This document shows positions 49,655-57,691 of a stretch of 64,000 nucleotides of DNA, in pieces (position 1 is the stretch's first letter; every line of letters starts with the position of its first letter). Source of the DNA: Bacillus mycoides (GTDB lineage: Bacteria; Bacillota; Bacilli; Bacillales; Bacillaceae_G); contig NZ_CP036135.1 in assembly GCF_018742245.1 (NCBI RefSeq), forward strand, positions 62,001-126,000, read 5' to 3'. Below the pieces are notes generated by a model that saw only the letters and a list, made by a program, of their open reading frames with translations, searched no databases and was not told the origin of the DNA. Both the position numbers and the translations under genes were made by a program.

Positions 49655-50047
49655 ATGAAGAAAAAATTAACAATTGCTACACTTGTGCTAGGGTTATCTG
49701 TTGTTGGAGGATCTGTATATGCTGCGAGCAACAACGACATGTGGGAAAATACTAAATCCAGTGAAACTGTCAACTTAGAAGAAATGGCTAAAGAAAAAGG
49801 GATCACGTTAGATGAACTAACTGCTCAGCTTGAAAAAGAAGGAAAGCTGACAAAAGCTGCTGAAACAACTGTGGCTACCGAAATAGCGGCAGATTCAAAA
49901 TCCAGTGAAACTGTCAACTTAGAAGAAATGGCTAAAGAAAAAGGGGTCACGTTAGATGAACTGATTGATCAGCTTGAAAAAGAAGGAAAGCTGACAAAAG
50001 CTGCTGAAACAACAGAGGCCAAGCAAGTAGAAACAAGCAATAAATAA
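49655..50047 (+). CDS. Small exported protein with duplicated 48-aa unit
   Basis: Protein of 130 aa: signal peptide KKKLTIATLVLGLSVVGGSV-YAA, then two copies (period 144 bp) of KSSETVNLEEMAKEKG-(I/V)-TLDEL...QLEKEGKLTKAAET. The unit is a predicted helix-turn-helix hairpin resembling DUF2680-type exported proteins. RBS GGAGG eight bases before ATG 49655. Its position just after the two-component pair suggests that it is a target or a co-sensor at the cell surface. The two repeats are so similar in DNA that recombination between them could readily change copy number. Confidence 0.8.
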   Translation: MKKKLTIATLVLGLSVVGGSVYAASNNDMWENTKSSETVNLEEMAKEKGITLDELTAQLEKEGKLTKAAETTVATEIAADSKSSETVNLEEMAKEKGVTLDELIDQLEKEGKLTKAAETTEAKQVETSNK

Positions 50048-50059
50048 TATATAGAGTAA

Positions 50060-50118
50060 CTGGAGCTGTCACAAAAGTAAACTTCTGCTAAGAGGGAGCT
50101 TTTGAAACAGCTCTGTTG
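50060..50118 (+). terminator. Hairpin after the exported repeat protein
   Basis: GGAGCTGT (50069) pairs with ACAGCTCT (50107), with the inner repeat AAAAGT/ACTTCT region and AGCTTTTGAAACAGCT. Possible terminator; no strong T-run. Confidence 0.45.
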
Positions 50119-50120
50119 TT

Positions 50121-50210
50121 CGTGAGAAGAGAAAAAAATATGGAGATCAAGAGTACAAACTAACCGTTATCGGTATTTATAATGCGGGGTATGATGATTT
50201 CTTTGAATAG
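50121..50210 (+). pseudogene. ABC-transporter permease fragment (MacB/FtsX-type)
   Basis: Open without start: REKRKKYGDQEYKLTVIGIY then NAGYDDFFE and stop at 50208-50210. This resembles the extracytoplasmic MacB-type domain of FtsX-like permeases (KLTVVGIYxAGY). It would fit a transporter belonging to the two-component system upstream. The rest has been deleted. The assignment rests on a short stretch. Confidence 0.4.
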
Positions 50211-50399
50211 CAAGAAAGTGGAATCCATCTTATATGAGGTGGTCTTTTTTATTCGTAAGGTGTCATATACAATTATACCATGTGCCAAGATCGAGCTGCA
50301 TAGTATCAAAAATTCAGACCCTATAGGTTCTATTTGTCATGTACATTTTTATCATGTATGGGTTAGTCTAGTGAAAAAATAATTAATATTCATCTACAG

Positions 50400-50433
50400 T
50401 TGGCTGTAATGAGTTCTTAAGTTGATGGATATG
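50400..50433 (+). mobile_element. IS231 right-end relic
   Basis: GAGTTCTTAAGTTGATGGAT-ATG at 50411-50433, followed by TATGGTAACCCC. Upstream (50211-50400) shows no transposase frame, only AT-rich sequence. Confidence 0.65.
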
Positions 50434-50485
50434 TATGGTAACCCCTAACGTAGGAAAATCGGCTTTTTATTTTCCAAAAAATGTC

Positions 50486-50523
50486 TTATCGTGGGTTTTA
50501 TGTCATTTGGTTGGCGGGACCCC
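50486..50523 (-). repeat. Tn3-family 38-bp terminal repeat
   Basis: Minus strand begins GGGGTCCCGCCAACCAAATG and ends CCCACGATAA at 50486: outer GGGG and inner ACGATAAG as in Tn3-family ends. The IS231 end at 50524 abuts its GGGG exactly. Confidence 0.65.
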
Positions 50524-50780
50524 ATGTCCATCAACTTAAGAATCTATACTACCACCAAGAGTAAAAAAACGTTATTCCTTCTAAACAAGCTAGATAGAAA
50601 GGATGTCGTTTTTTATGAATCTTTCGATTCAAGATGAACTACAATTATTTGCTGAAGAGCTACGCCGCCATTTAACCCCTTCTCTTTTGGAAGACCTCGC
50701 AAAAGAATTAGGTTTTGTAAAAAGAAAACGAAAATTTTTTGGAAACGAATTAGCTACCAATTGTATCTGGGTGTCAGGCC
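50524..50780 (+). mobile_element. IS231 5' relic with transposase start
   Basis: The left end ATGTCCATCAACTTAAG (50524-50540), leader and RBS precede ATG 50615. [20 protein letters not shown] to [12 protein letters not shown] (about 55 codons) follow. The element is cut at about 50780, where unrelated sequence and a terminator at 50857-50890 begin. Confidence 0.85.
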
Positions 50781-50856
50781 GCTCTGTATCGACTTGAATA
50801 GAGTTCTTTTTATTTGTAATTAAATCCCAGAATCGATTCCATATCTGTATATAAAA

Positions 50857-50890
50857 GAAACCGAAGTCTTGGTTCAGACTTCGGTTTTTC
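50857..50890. terminator. Terminator hairpin
   Basis: AAACCGAAGTCT / AGACTTCGGTTTTT with TGGTTC loop. No intact gene ends beside it. 50891-51128 holds no coding frame. Confidence 0.8.
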
Positions 50891-51143
50891 AACGTATAAT
50901 AAATTACACAAATTATTAATCACTGCCTAAATGGCTCCCCCATTTAGCGACACCTGTTTATGCTTTTTGAAACTTTACCATCTAAGTATTTAATAACGTG
51001 TAGCATAAACTTCTTGATATCTAATATTAACATTTAGATATATTAATTAATAGTCTTGTTTACTCTATTAATAATATTTAGAATTTAAAAAAGGAAGGGT
51101 ATATCAAACACCTGAAAATCACAAACGTATGGAGGACATGAAT

Positions 51144-51839
51144 TTGAAGTTTAAGAAAACAGTATTAGGACTCCTATCTGGTATCTTTTTAACGATGACA
51201 GTAGGTAATGCAGCAGTAGCAGAAACTGATCCAGTCAATGAAAAAGCTTATATGGCCGCTTTTGAACAGTTGGTTGTAGAAATGGATAACGGTCAGATTC
51301 AAAATGAAGAAGAAGGTAATAAAAGATTTGATGAGTTAGTAATTGAAAAGGAAAGCAATCCTAATACACGAGTAAAACGTAGTGCTAGTATTGCAGGTGC
51401 TTTAGGAAAAAGTGCTGAAATGCAAGCATGTCTGAGATCAATAGGTGCTTATAAATGTGGGCAAGCAAGATTAAATGTTAATGCAGCTATTAATATGGCT
51501 AAAGCATATTATCCAAGCAGTACTCATAATGGAAAAGGGGACGCATTTAGACATTCCTATTGGAATGCTCTTATGTGTAAAAGTATAGGTTGCTCTAATG
51601 CTAAAATTGTAGCAGATAACCATGAAAGATATAATCCAGGTCCTCAAAAAGAACATGATATGGATTACTATAATAATCAAAAAGGGCGCGACATGTATCA
51701 ATGGAGAGTGCATAACGGTTGGTCTGTAAGTCCGCAAGCTATGGCTGATAATTTAAGACAAGATATACGTAATGGACTTTTAAAATATATTAGTTATCAG
51801 TATGACTCTAACGGGTCACTCTGGTGGACAAATCAATAA
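51144..51839 (+). CDS. Exported toxin-like protein (DUF6973-type domain)
   Basis: Protein of 231 aa. Start taken as TTG 51144, eight bases after GGAGG; the ATGs at 51129 and 51138 are in or too near that site. Signal peptide KTVLGLLSGIFLTMTVGNAA-VA, a helical propeptide-like region (to about 85, with RVKR at about 78), then a domain with four Cys (MQACLRSIGAYKCGQA, LMCKSIGCSNAK) and conserved polar motifs HNGKGDAFRHSYWNALM, VADNHERYNPGPQKEHDMDY and NNQKGRDMYQW. These His/Asp/Arg motifs resemble the DUF6973-type domain of polymorphic secreted proteins (from memory). A small membrane protein gene follows 26 bases later, as an immunity gene would. Confidence 0.72.
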   Translation: MKFKKTVLGLLSGIFLTMTVGNAAVAETDPVNEKAYMAAFEQLVVEMDNGQIQNEEEGNKRFDELVIEKESNPNTRVKRSASIAGALGKSAEMQACLRSIGAYKCGQARLNVNAAINMAKAYYPSSTHNGKGDAFRHSYWNALMCKSIGCSNAKIVADNHERYNPGPQKEHDMDYYNNQKGRDMYQWRVHNGWSVSPQAMADNLRQDIRNGLLKYISYQYDSNGSLWWTNQ

Positions 51840-51865
51840 ACCATTAATTTGAGGGGACCTAAATT

Positions 51866-52099
51866 ATGAAAAAAATTTATATACTTTTTTCAGGATTGGT
51901 ATTTTTATGTTTATGCCTAGTTATAATCATATACTATAATAATTATACAAAAAATGAGTATATCATTTTCAGTTCATCAAAGAATCCTATTCTGATTGAA
52001 AAATTAGAAAAAAATAAAATCCCCTACAAAATCGATAAAAGTGGAAATGTAAAAATCATGGAAAAGGACACTGAAAAAGCAACGCTTTGTTGCACCTAA
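51866..52099 (+). CDS. Small membrane-anchored protein, candidate immunity partner
   Basis: Protein of 77 aa: membrane anchor KKIYILFSGLVFLCLCLVII, then NEYIIFSSSKNPILIEKLEK and NKIPYKIDKSGNVKIMEKDT. The short soluble part faces outside if the helix is an N-terminal anchor, fitting protection against an exported toxin. RBS GAGGGG nine bases before the ATG; 26-base spacing from the exported protein. A paralog truncated after LEK lies at 32034. Immunity function is inferred from context. The alternative is a secretion helper. Confidence 0.65.
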   Translation: MKKIYILFSGLVFLCLCLVIIIYYNNYTKNEYIIFSSSKNPILIEKLEKNKIPYKIDKSGNVKIMEKDTEKATLCCT

Positions 52100-52117
52100 C
52101 CCATGATAAACCATATA

Positions 52118-52152
52118 AAAAAAGGTCTGCTCATACTTGAGCAGACCTTTTT
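52118..52152 (+). terminator. Terminator of the toxin-like operon
   Basis: AAAAAGGTCTGCTCA / TGAGCAGACCTTTTT, perfect 15-bp stem with a 5-base loop, 19 bases past the stop of the small membrane protein. Confidence 0.93.
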
Positions 52153-52239
52153 GGTGAAAATTGATTCTGTTGGATTAAATCTATAGGTTTTGTTGCAAAG
52201 AATTTTAAATAGAGTTAACCTGTAGGGCACACTATACAT

Positions 52240-52277
52240 GAGGTCACCATATCATTTTGAGAAAATTGTACGCTAAG
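52240..52277 (+). repeat. Tn3-family 38-bp terminal repeat
   Basis: GAGGTCACCATATCATTTTG then AGAAAATTGTACGCTAAG. One G of the outer GGGG is changed. It is nearly the same as 40627-40664 in opposite orientation. Confidence 0.75.
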
Positions 52278-52342
52278 GCTATATCCCTTGATATAACAAA
52301 GATTTCGTTATAAGAACCGAAAACGGTCGTTTAAGGAACTTT

Positions 52343-52380
52343 GTTAACGTACGAAATTCGCGTTTCGTTATCGAGACCCC
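52343..52380 (-). repeat. Tn3-family terminal repeat, second subgroup
   Basis: Minus strand starts GGGGTCTCGATAACGAAACG and ends TTCGTACGTTAAC (52343). Outer GGGG and inner ACGTTAA(G) are typical of the family. It faces the repeat at 52240-52277 with only 65 bases between, so the two are not the ends of one transposon. Confidence 0.7.
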
Positions 52381-52510
52381 ATCGCCGTCAAGTTAAGAAA
52401 TTAATTGTTCCCCCTAAATGAAAATTTTCTTTCTCTACAGGTAGTTATTCTGAGAAGTCAGCTCATTTTTTCGTTTTGAGGACATTTATTTTTCTTAAGT
52501 TGATGGATAT
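52381..52510 (+). mobile_element. IS231-type miniature element, copy 2
   Basis: 130 bp between ATCGCCGTCAAGTTAAG (52381) and CTTAAGTTGATGGATAT (to 52510). Its interior matches copy 1 at 32613-32743 reversed. It sits exactly at the GGGG of a Tn3-family end. No coding capacity. Confidence 0.8.
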
Positions 52511-52525
52511 GGGGTGCAAAGCGTT

Positions 52526-52956
52526 TTTTCAAGAAAGCTTTGCAGTTTTTTCATGTTTCAAAGCCCCGTGTGATTACAGTGGACAAAAACCCGGCCTATC
52601 CTATAGCGATTGAAGAGTTGAAGACAGAGAAAAAGATGCCTGTAGGCATCCAAATAAGGCAGGTAAAATACCTTAATAACATTGTAGAGCAAGATCATCG
52701 TTTTATTAAAAAGAGAGTTCGTTCAATGTTAGGATTGAAATCTTTTCGTACAGCTAAATCTATTCTTTCAGGAATAGAAGCGATGCATATCATTAAAAAA
52801 GGCCAACTTATTTTACGGGACAAGTCTGTCCAGAATGAAGTGAAGTTTATTCATCAACTATTCGGAATGTCTGCATAAGAATAGATGCCATTAGGAATAT
52901 ATATATACCTCTTTTAAATAAATGCAATCTTTGCACCAGAACCGTTTGAAGTGCAT
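52526..52956 (+). pseudogene. IS6-family (IS240-type) transposase, C-terminal fragment
   Basis: VITVDKNPAYPIAIEELKTE, KKMPVGIQIRQVKYLNNIVE, QDHRFIKKRVRSMLGLKSFR, IIKKGQLILRDKSVQNEVKF. The catalytic Asp (VDKN) and Glu regions of the second half of an IS6-type DDE transposase are present. The N-terminal half is missing. Stop at 52878; the right end TTTGCACCAGAACC finishes at 52953. Its 3' flank GATGCCATTAGGAA is shared with the miniature IS6 relics at 25.9 and 27.7 kb, identifying their parent family. Confidence 0.88.
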
Positions 52957-52964
52957 TTCTCATA

Positions 52965-53003
52965 GATAAAAAAGAGTTGTTCGATTGAACAACTCTTTTT
53001 TAT
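52965..53003. terminator. Bidirectional terminator
   Basis: AAAAAAGAGTTGTTC / GAACAACTCTTTTTT, short loop. On the minus strand it serves the gene ending at 53012. Confidence 0.88.
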
Positions 53004-53011
53004 CTATAATT

Positions 53012-53371
53012 TTATTTATAATTAGAATTTGTCAAAAAGGATATAAAACATAATATACTTACATTGACTATAAGCGCAAATATAGTCATAAAATCATTTA
53101 AAGGCATTAGTAGAAAGAAGAGTGTAAATATTGCTGAAACAAGTGGAATAAATTTTTGTGAATTACTAATCTCTTTATTTTTATGTAGCTGATAAGATTT
53201 TAAAAAGATGATTAATAAAACAAAAGATGTCGGAACTAATCCTAAATATCCCCAACCATCTTCAATAAACCATGGTAAAGAGCGCATTCGAGATGTGAAA
53301 ATAAATAAATTTAATATTAACATACTAGCTATTATAATATTTAAACGCGAAATGATTGTTATTTTCTTCAT
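53012..53371 (-). CDS. Four-helix membrane protein downstream of an XRE regulator
   Basis: Protein of 119 aa with helices at about 8-28, 40-58, 74-90 and 95-113. TSRMRSLPWFIEDGWGYLGL lies in the first extracellular loop and is conserved in the 77-aa protein at 43729. It follows the XRE gene by 95 bases in the same direction. Family unknown. Such regulator/membrane-protein pairs may act as toxin-antitoxin-like, immunity or stress modules. Confidence 0.7.
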   Translation of the reverse strand: MKKITIISRLNIIIASMLILNLFIFTSRMRSLPWFIEDGWGYLGLVPTSFVLLIIFLKSYQLHKNKEISNSQKFIPLVSAIFTLFFLLMPLNDFMTIFALIVNVSILCFISFLTNSNYK

Positions 53372-53466
53372 TTTAATTACTCCCCAAAATTTAATTTATT
53401 TAAGATTTTTGCTGTGACATCAATCAAAGATTACTTAATAAGTTTTTTCAGGTGAATCTATTATAA

Positions 53467-53916
53467 TTATTTTGTTATTTCTATAAATCTTTTTTCAAGT
53501 TCATTTAATTCAAATGAACTACATATTCTATGATTTTCTTTGTTTAAAATTCGGTAATGTTGAGAAAGGATGTTTTGTTGTATTTTATAACCATTCAACT
53601 CTTTTAGTTCTCGCCACCATAGTTTTCCTCCTAAAGTCTTTGGGAAACTATTATTATAATTTGTAAAAGCAATTGTTTTGATAATCTCGTTAATATCGTC
53701 TCCAAAAGTCATATGGACTATATCGCTATCTTCAAAAAGAGTGACCACACATACTGCGCCTGTCCATGTGAGACTGCGTCTCCCTTTTTCTATTTCTATT
53801 AAGGTTTTTTTGGATAAACCGATAATTTCAGACATTTTATCTTGTGATAAATCATTTTCAATACGAATAAGTTTTAATTTTTCATTTACTAATTGAATAA
53901 ATTCTTGTTTATCCAT
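53467..53916 (-). CDS. XRE-family transcriptional regulator
   Basis: Protein of 149 aa. N-terminal Cro/CI HTH (about 10-65): KLKLIRIENDLSQDKMSEII, GLSKKTLIEIEKGRRSLTWT. A C-terminal domain of about 80 residues (FGDDINEIIKTIAFTNYNNS, GGKLWWRELKELNGYKIQQN) probably dimerises or binds a ligand. RBS AAAGGAGAG seven bases before ATG 53916. Two operator-like palindromes overlap its promoter, so it is probably autorepressed. It likely controls the membrane protein gene downstream too. Confidence 0.9.
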   Translation of the reverse strand: MDKQEFIQLVNEKLKLIRIENDLSQDKMSEIIGLSKKTLIEIEKGRRSLTWTGAVCVVTLFEDSDIVHMTFGDDINEIIKTIAFTNYNNSFPKTLGGKLWWRELKELNGYKIQQNILSQHYRILNKENHRICSSFELNELEKRFIEITK

Positions 53917-53937
53917 AATATCTCTCCTTTTCTTATG

Positions 53938-53990
53938 GTGTAATTTTACACTATAAGAGTGTTTTTGTCTATAATAGTGTGATTTTACAC
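53938..53990 (-). promoter_or_regulatory. Promoter and twin operators of the XRE gene
   Basis: GTGTAATTTTACAC (53938-53951, perfect palindrome with TT centre) and GTGTGATTTTACAC (53977-53990, one mismatch). On the minus strand a -35-like TAGACA is followed after 17 bases by TAAAAT, which lies inside the first operator. The operators are 39 bp apart, close to four helical turns, suiting cooperative binding. Confidence 0.65.
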
Positions 53991-54032
53991 TTTGATTTTG
54001 TGATATTTATTTTTTAAAAACAGGAGTTCCAC

Positions 54033-54310
54033 CACATCGCTATCAAGCTAATAAAAAGAAATACCCTCAAAATGAATAAAATACGTTATTCTTTCTGTAG
54101 AATCATAGGAAAGGATGGCGTTTTTTGTATGTCTATTTCTGTATCTGACGAACTACAACTATTTGCACAGGAGATTCAGAGTCTGTTATCCCCAAATACC
54201 TTACAGAATCTAGCTAGAGATGCTGGGTTTGTACAGCGAACAAGTAAGTATCGAGCACAAGATTTAATAGCTTTATGCGTATGGATAAGCCAAAGTGTAG
54301 CTACTCTGTT
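54033..54310 (+). mobile_element. IS231-family 5' relic with transposase fragment
   Basis: The left end ACATCGCTATCAAGCTAAT (54034-54052) and leader precede ATG 54129. MSISVSDELQLFAQEIQSLL to LIALCVWISQSVAT (about 58 codons) follow, the same subgroup as the relic at 39.2-40.0 kb. Cut off near 54305, 40 bases before the next IS231. Confidence 0.83.
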
Positions 54311-54336
54311 CTTCTATCATGTTTCAAATGTGCCAA

Positions 54337-55914
54337 TTAGGGGTCACCATACACGCCCATCAACTTAAGAGTGTACCAAACTGAACTTTTGTTCAGCCGG
54401 GTTAAAACATTCTTAAAATAGAAGTATATTCTTAAAAATGCGCATACCAAATAAACCCTAACGGGTTTCACTTTTTTAATTATGCAATTTTTTTGTTTTC
54501 TCAATCCATTATACTCATAGACAACACCCATAATATCAAAGACAGTCTTCTTCTCATATCTGTGAGATTTTCGTCCATTTTTCTGTAGAAGATGGAACAG
54601 GCGGATTAAAATCTTTGTTATTTCTCGGGTGTTTTGCTGTATAGCTTGATAAAGAATGTATAGATGGTCTTGAATCATTCCAATGGCTTTATATTCGCTT
54701 AATTCTCTTTTCTTCTTTTGTAAAATTAATTGTCGCATCTTAAACATAGTAGAAGAACATAAAAAAATAGCGATGAGTTTTCCATAAATGTTGCATTCTA
54801 ATCGCTCTCGTTTGATATTGTGCCAATCATGAATTTGAAATAAGGATTTCCAAGTTTTAAAGATAATTTCAATCTGCCAGCGGAGGGAATAAAAATCATG
54901 TATTTGTTCCATCGGAACCCATTCCAAAGCTGTATTGGTAACATAAATGTTCATACCAGCTAATCGTTTGCTTTTCTCTGAGTACGTAATACCCTTTTTA
55001 CTTTCGGTATACACTTGTTTTTTTTTACGTTCTCGAAGTTGTTTTTCAGTTAATCGATATATAATAACGCGTGTAAATAGTTTTTTATCCTTTCCAATAT
55101 AAGCATCTGTTATTTCATAGACCTGTCCTGGTTTTAAGGTATTCATAATGTGTTCTAAATCAACTTTGATGTACTGAGACTGTTTTTTTACTGTCCCATT
55201 TCGAAAGTATTCAGGAAACTCATTTTTGATATACACCATATTATTTAATTTCAGCCGCAATATATAATATACCCCACGTTGGTCCATTTGATCTAAATCG
55301 TCCAGTGAATAATAACCCAAATCTCGAATACAAAGGTCGCCAGGCCGTAATGTCGCTAAACATTCTGTTCCAAAGGTTTTATCATTATTCTTCCCTGGTT
55401 CAACTTGAAAATTTAAAAACTGCCCACTATGTAAATCATATTCCAATTGAATCTTTATACCTACTGTTTGTGCACAACCACCCGAACCGGGATACACACT
55501 AGCTAAGTGTTTTAGCACTTGAAAAATCGTTGCATCTAAAATGCGAATTCGTTGAAAATGGGTTAGTGAAGAACTTGGAATCACTGAAGTTTCATAAACT
55601 TTATTTTTTAATAATGCAGAGAAAACATGTTTTAAAAAACAAACAGCTTTTTTATTGAACCGTTTATTTAGTCCTTCTGGACTAATAAGAGTTCCTGTAG
55701 CTGCATGTAGTTGACTACACAGTCTAACTACAGAATCACTCGCTATCCGTTGACTCATCCAAACACAAATAGTGGCTAAGTCATGTCCTGAAAATTTGCG
55801 CTTTCGTTGAACAAAATCTAACTCTCTAGCAAGCTCTTCTAAAAATGAAGGAGTAAAATATTGATATAATTCCTCAGCAAATAATTGGAGTTCATCTTGA
55901 ATCGAAAGATTCAT
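54337..55914 (-). CDS. IS231 transposase (copy 3), C-terminally extended
   Basis: Start ATG 55914 ([30 protein letters not shown] upstream). All DDE and signature motifs are present: [39 protein letters not shown]. The expected C-terminus lies near [11 protein letters not shown]. Instead the frame runs on for about 45 codons through the right inverted repeat ([10 protein letters not shown]) and stops outside the element at 54337, after a frameshift or lost stop. The core is intact, so it may be active; the tail is an oddity. Confidence 0.88.
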   Translation of the reverse strand: MNLSIQDELQLFAEELYQYFTPSFLEELARELDFVQRKRKFSGHDLATICVWMSQRIASDSVVRLCSQLHAATGTLISPEGLNKRFNKKAVCFLKHVFSALLKNKVYETSVIPSSSLTHFQRIRILDATIFQVLKHLASVYPGSGGCAQTVGIKIQLEYDLHSGQFLNFQVEPGKNNDKTFGTECLATLRPGDLCIRDLGYYSLDDLDQMDQRGVYYILRLKLNNMVYIKNEFPEYFRNGTVKKQSQYIKVDLEHIMNTLKPGQVYEITDAYIGKDKKLFTRVIIYRLTEKQLRERKKKQVYTESKKGITYSEKSKRLAGMNIYVTNTALEWVPMEQIHDFYSLRWQIEIIFKTWKSLFQIHDWHNIKRERLECNIYGKLIAIFLCSSTMFKMRQLILQKKKRELSEYKAIGMIQDHLYILYQAIQQNTREITKILIRLFHLLQKNGRKSHRYEKKTVFDIMGVVYEYNGLRKQKNCIIKKVKPVRVYLVCAFLRIYFYFKNVLTRLNKSSVWYTLKLMGVYGDP

Positions 55915-56005
55915 AAAAAATGCCATCCTTTCTGCATATTTCTACAAAAAGAATAGCGATTTTTTCGCTATATGGATACAAATTTATCTTAACTTGATGG
56001 TGATG
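54352..56005 (-). mobile_element. IS231 copy 3, full length
   Basis: About 1.65 kb between CACGCCCATCAACTTAAG (54352) and CTTAACTTGATGGTGATGT (to 56005). Flanks are GGGGTCACCATA on the left and TATAGTGACCCC on the right. These are inverted with respect to each other rather than direct repeats. The present borders therefore stem from recombination or from sitting between two Tn3-type ends, not from one simple insertion. Confidence 0.9.
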
Positions 56006-56072
56006 TATAGTGACCCCAAATATGCCCCAAAAACTTTACAGTAATAATTCTCATGTTACCTCGCTGGTTATT

Positions 56073-56102
56073 AGGATATTTTTTCTTACTATATGCATAC
56101 TA
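56073..56102 (+). promoter_or_regulatory. Sigma-G-like promoter of the germination operon
   Basis: AGGATA (56073-56078), 17 bases, CATACTA (56096-56102). Sigma-G promoters of B. subtilis have TGnATA-like and CATACTA boxes. It is 38 bases before the first gene, as expected for forespore-specific germination receptor operons. Confidence 0.6.
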
Positions 56103-56139
56103 AACGTACTATAAAAGGTGCATAGAAAGTGAGGGAATC

Positions 56140-57687
56140 ATGGCTAAATTTTTGAAGCGTTTAAAATATAGAGACAATCCTAAGTCATTTTCAATACGAG
56201 ACAATACTCATTTTCAGAAAAAAAATATTGAAGACTCCCTCTTAGGCGCTGATTTATCGAAAAACATAGCTGATATTCAGAATATATTTCGTCAAGCACC
56301 TGATTTAGTGATTCGCCGGTTTCAAATAAAAGCAGATGGATTAGAAGCCGCTTTAGTATATTTGTCTGGATTAACAGATAAAGAATTGATTCAAAATCAT
56401 GTTCTAAGTCCTTTGATGAATAGTGATTTTGATACCAATACGGAACTTCCAATTCCATTAGGACAAATCAAAATTATTAATACGTGGAGTCAGATTGAAA
56501 ATGCTATTTTTGGAGGAGATAGTGTTTTATTAATCCACAGTCGAACAACAGCACATCAATTGGATACGAAAGGATGGCCACAAAGAAATGTTGAAGACGC
56601 TCATAACGAAATAGCTCTAAAAGGTGCGCATCAAGGATTTACAGAAATTAGAAGTCAAAATATCGCAATGATTCGAAGGTATATTCCTCATCGTGAATTA
56701 ACGGTAAAAGAAATAGTAATTGGTGTACGAAGCAAAACGAAGATTTCTATTTTATATTTGAAAGATGTAGCTTCTGAAGATGTGCTGAAGGAATTAGAAA
56801 CACGGATTCATAATATTACAGTCGACGCTGTTGCTAGTAATGGGGAACTTATAGAATTCATTGAAGATAACCCGTACTCACCGTTTCCACAATTTATATT
56901 AACTGAAAGACCTGATTTGGCAGTATCTCACATTCTACAGGGCAGATTTGTAACTGTAATGGATCATTCGCCTAATGTGTTAATTGCTCCAACAAATTTT
57001 ATTTGCTTTTTTCAAGGAGTGGATGATTACGGTACAAGGTGGCTAGTTGCTTCGTCTATTCGGATGCTTCGTTTTATCTCCTTTATAATTGCTTTATTTT
57101 TGCCTGCGAGTTATGTTGCTTTTATTTCCTTTAATTTTGAAGTTATTCCTGTAGAGCTGTATTTATCTATTGCAGAATCAAGAACGCGCGTACCCTTTTC
57201 TCCAGTTATGGAAGCATTACTTATGGAAATAACATTGGAAACGATGAGAGAAGGGGCTTTACGGATACCTACTCCGATCGGTCAGACAGTTGGAGTTGTA
57301 GGTGGTATTGTCATTGGACAGGCGGCTGTTCAGGCGGGAATTGTAAGCAACATTATGATTATTGTTGTTGCTATTACAGCCATCTCTTCTTTTGTTATCC
57401 CTAATTATGATATGGGAGCGGCAGTAAGACTTTTACGCTTTCCGATGATGCTAGCAGCTGCCTTATTTGGAATTGTTGGACTTGTTATCGGGTGGATGAC
57501 TTTAATTGGACATCTAATCAGTCTTGAATCGCTAGGTACTCCTTACGGAACGCCATTAGCACCGTTTCGCTTTGCAGATATGAAAGATGCTTTTTTACGC
57601 TTTCCTTTATGGGCAATAAGAAGGCGTCCTAAGGATAATGGAACCATTCAATCTATTCGACAAGGAAAGAATCCTAATAAAAGGTGA
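56140..57687 (+). CDS. Spore germination receptor subunit A (GerA family)
   Basis: Protein of 515 aa. Large N-terminal soluble part (about 1-290: RQAPDLVIRRFQIKADGLEA, RSKTKISILYLKDVASEDVL, ILTERPDLAVSHILQGRFVT), then membrane helices (about 305-330, 345-370, 385-410, 415-440 and 450-480) with PFSPVMEALLMEITLETMRE and RIPTPIGQTVGVVGGIVIGQ. These are invariant features of GerAA/GerKA subunits. In the spore inner membrane it helps detect nutrients and forms an ion channel. RBS AGTGAGGG before ATG 56140. First gene of a three-gene operon, order A-B-C. Confidence 0.95.
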   Translation: MAKFLKRLKYRDNPKSFSIRDNTHFQKKNIEDSLLGADLSKNIADIQNIFRQAPDLVIRRFQIKADGLEAALVYLSGLTDKELIQNHVLSPLMNSDFDTNTELPIPLGQIKIINTWSQIENAIFGGDSVLLIHSRTTAHQLDTKGWPQRNVEDAHNEIALKGAHQGFTEIRSQNIAMIRRYIPHRELTVKEIVIGVRSKTKISILYLKDVASEDVLKELETRIHNITVDAVASNGELIEFIEDNPYSPFPQFILTERPDLAVSHILQGRFVTVMDHSPNVLIAPTNFICFFQGVDDYGTRWLVASSIRMLRFISFIIALFLPASYVAFISFNFEVIPVELYLSIAESRTRVPFSPVMEALLMEITLETMREGALRIPTPIGQTVGVVGGIVIGQAAVQAGIVSNIMIIVVAITAISSFVIPNYDMGAAVRLLRFPMMLAAALFGIVGLVIGWMTLIGHLISLESLGTPYGTPLAPFRFADMKDAFLRFPLWAIRRRPKDNGTIQSIRQGKNPNKR

Positions 57688-57691
57688 AATC

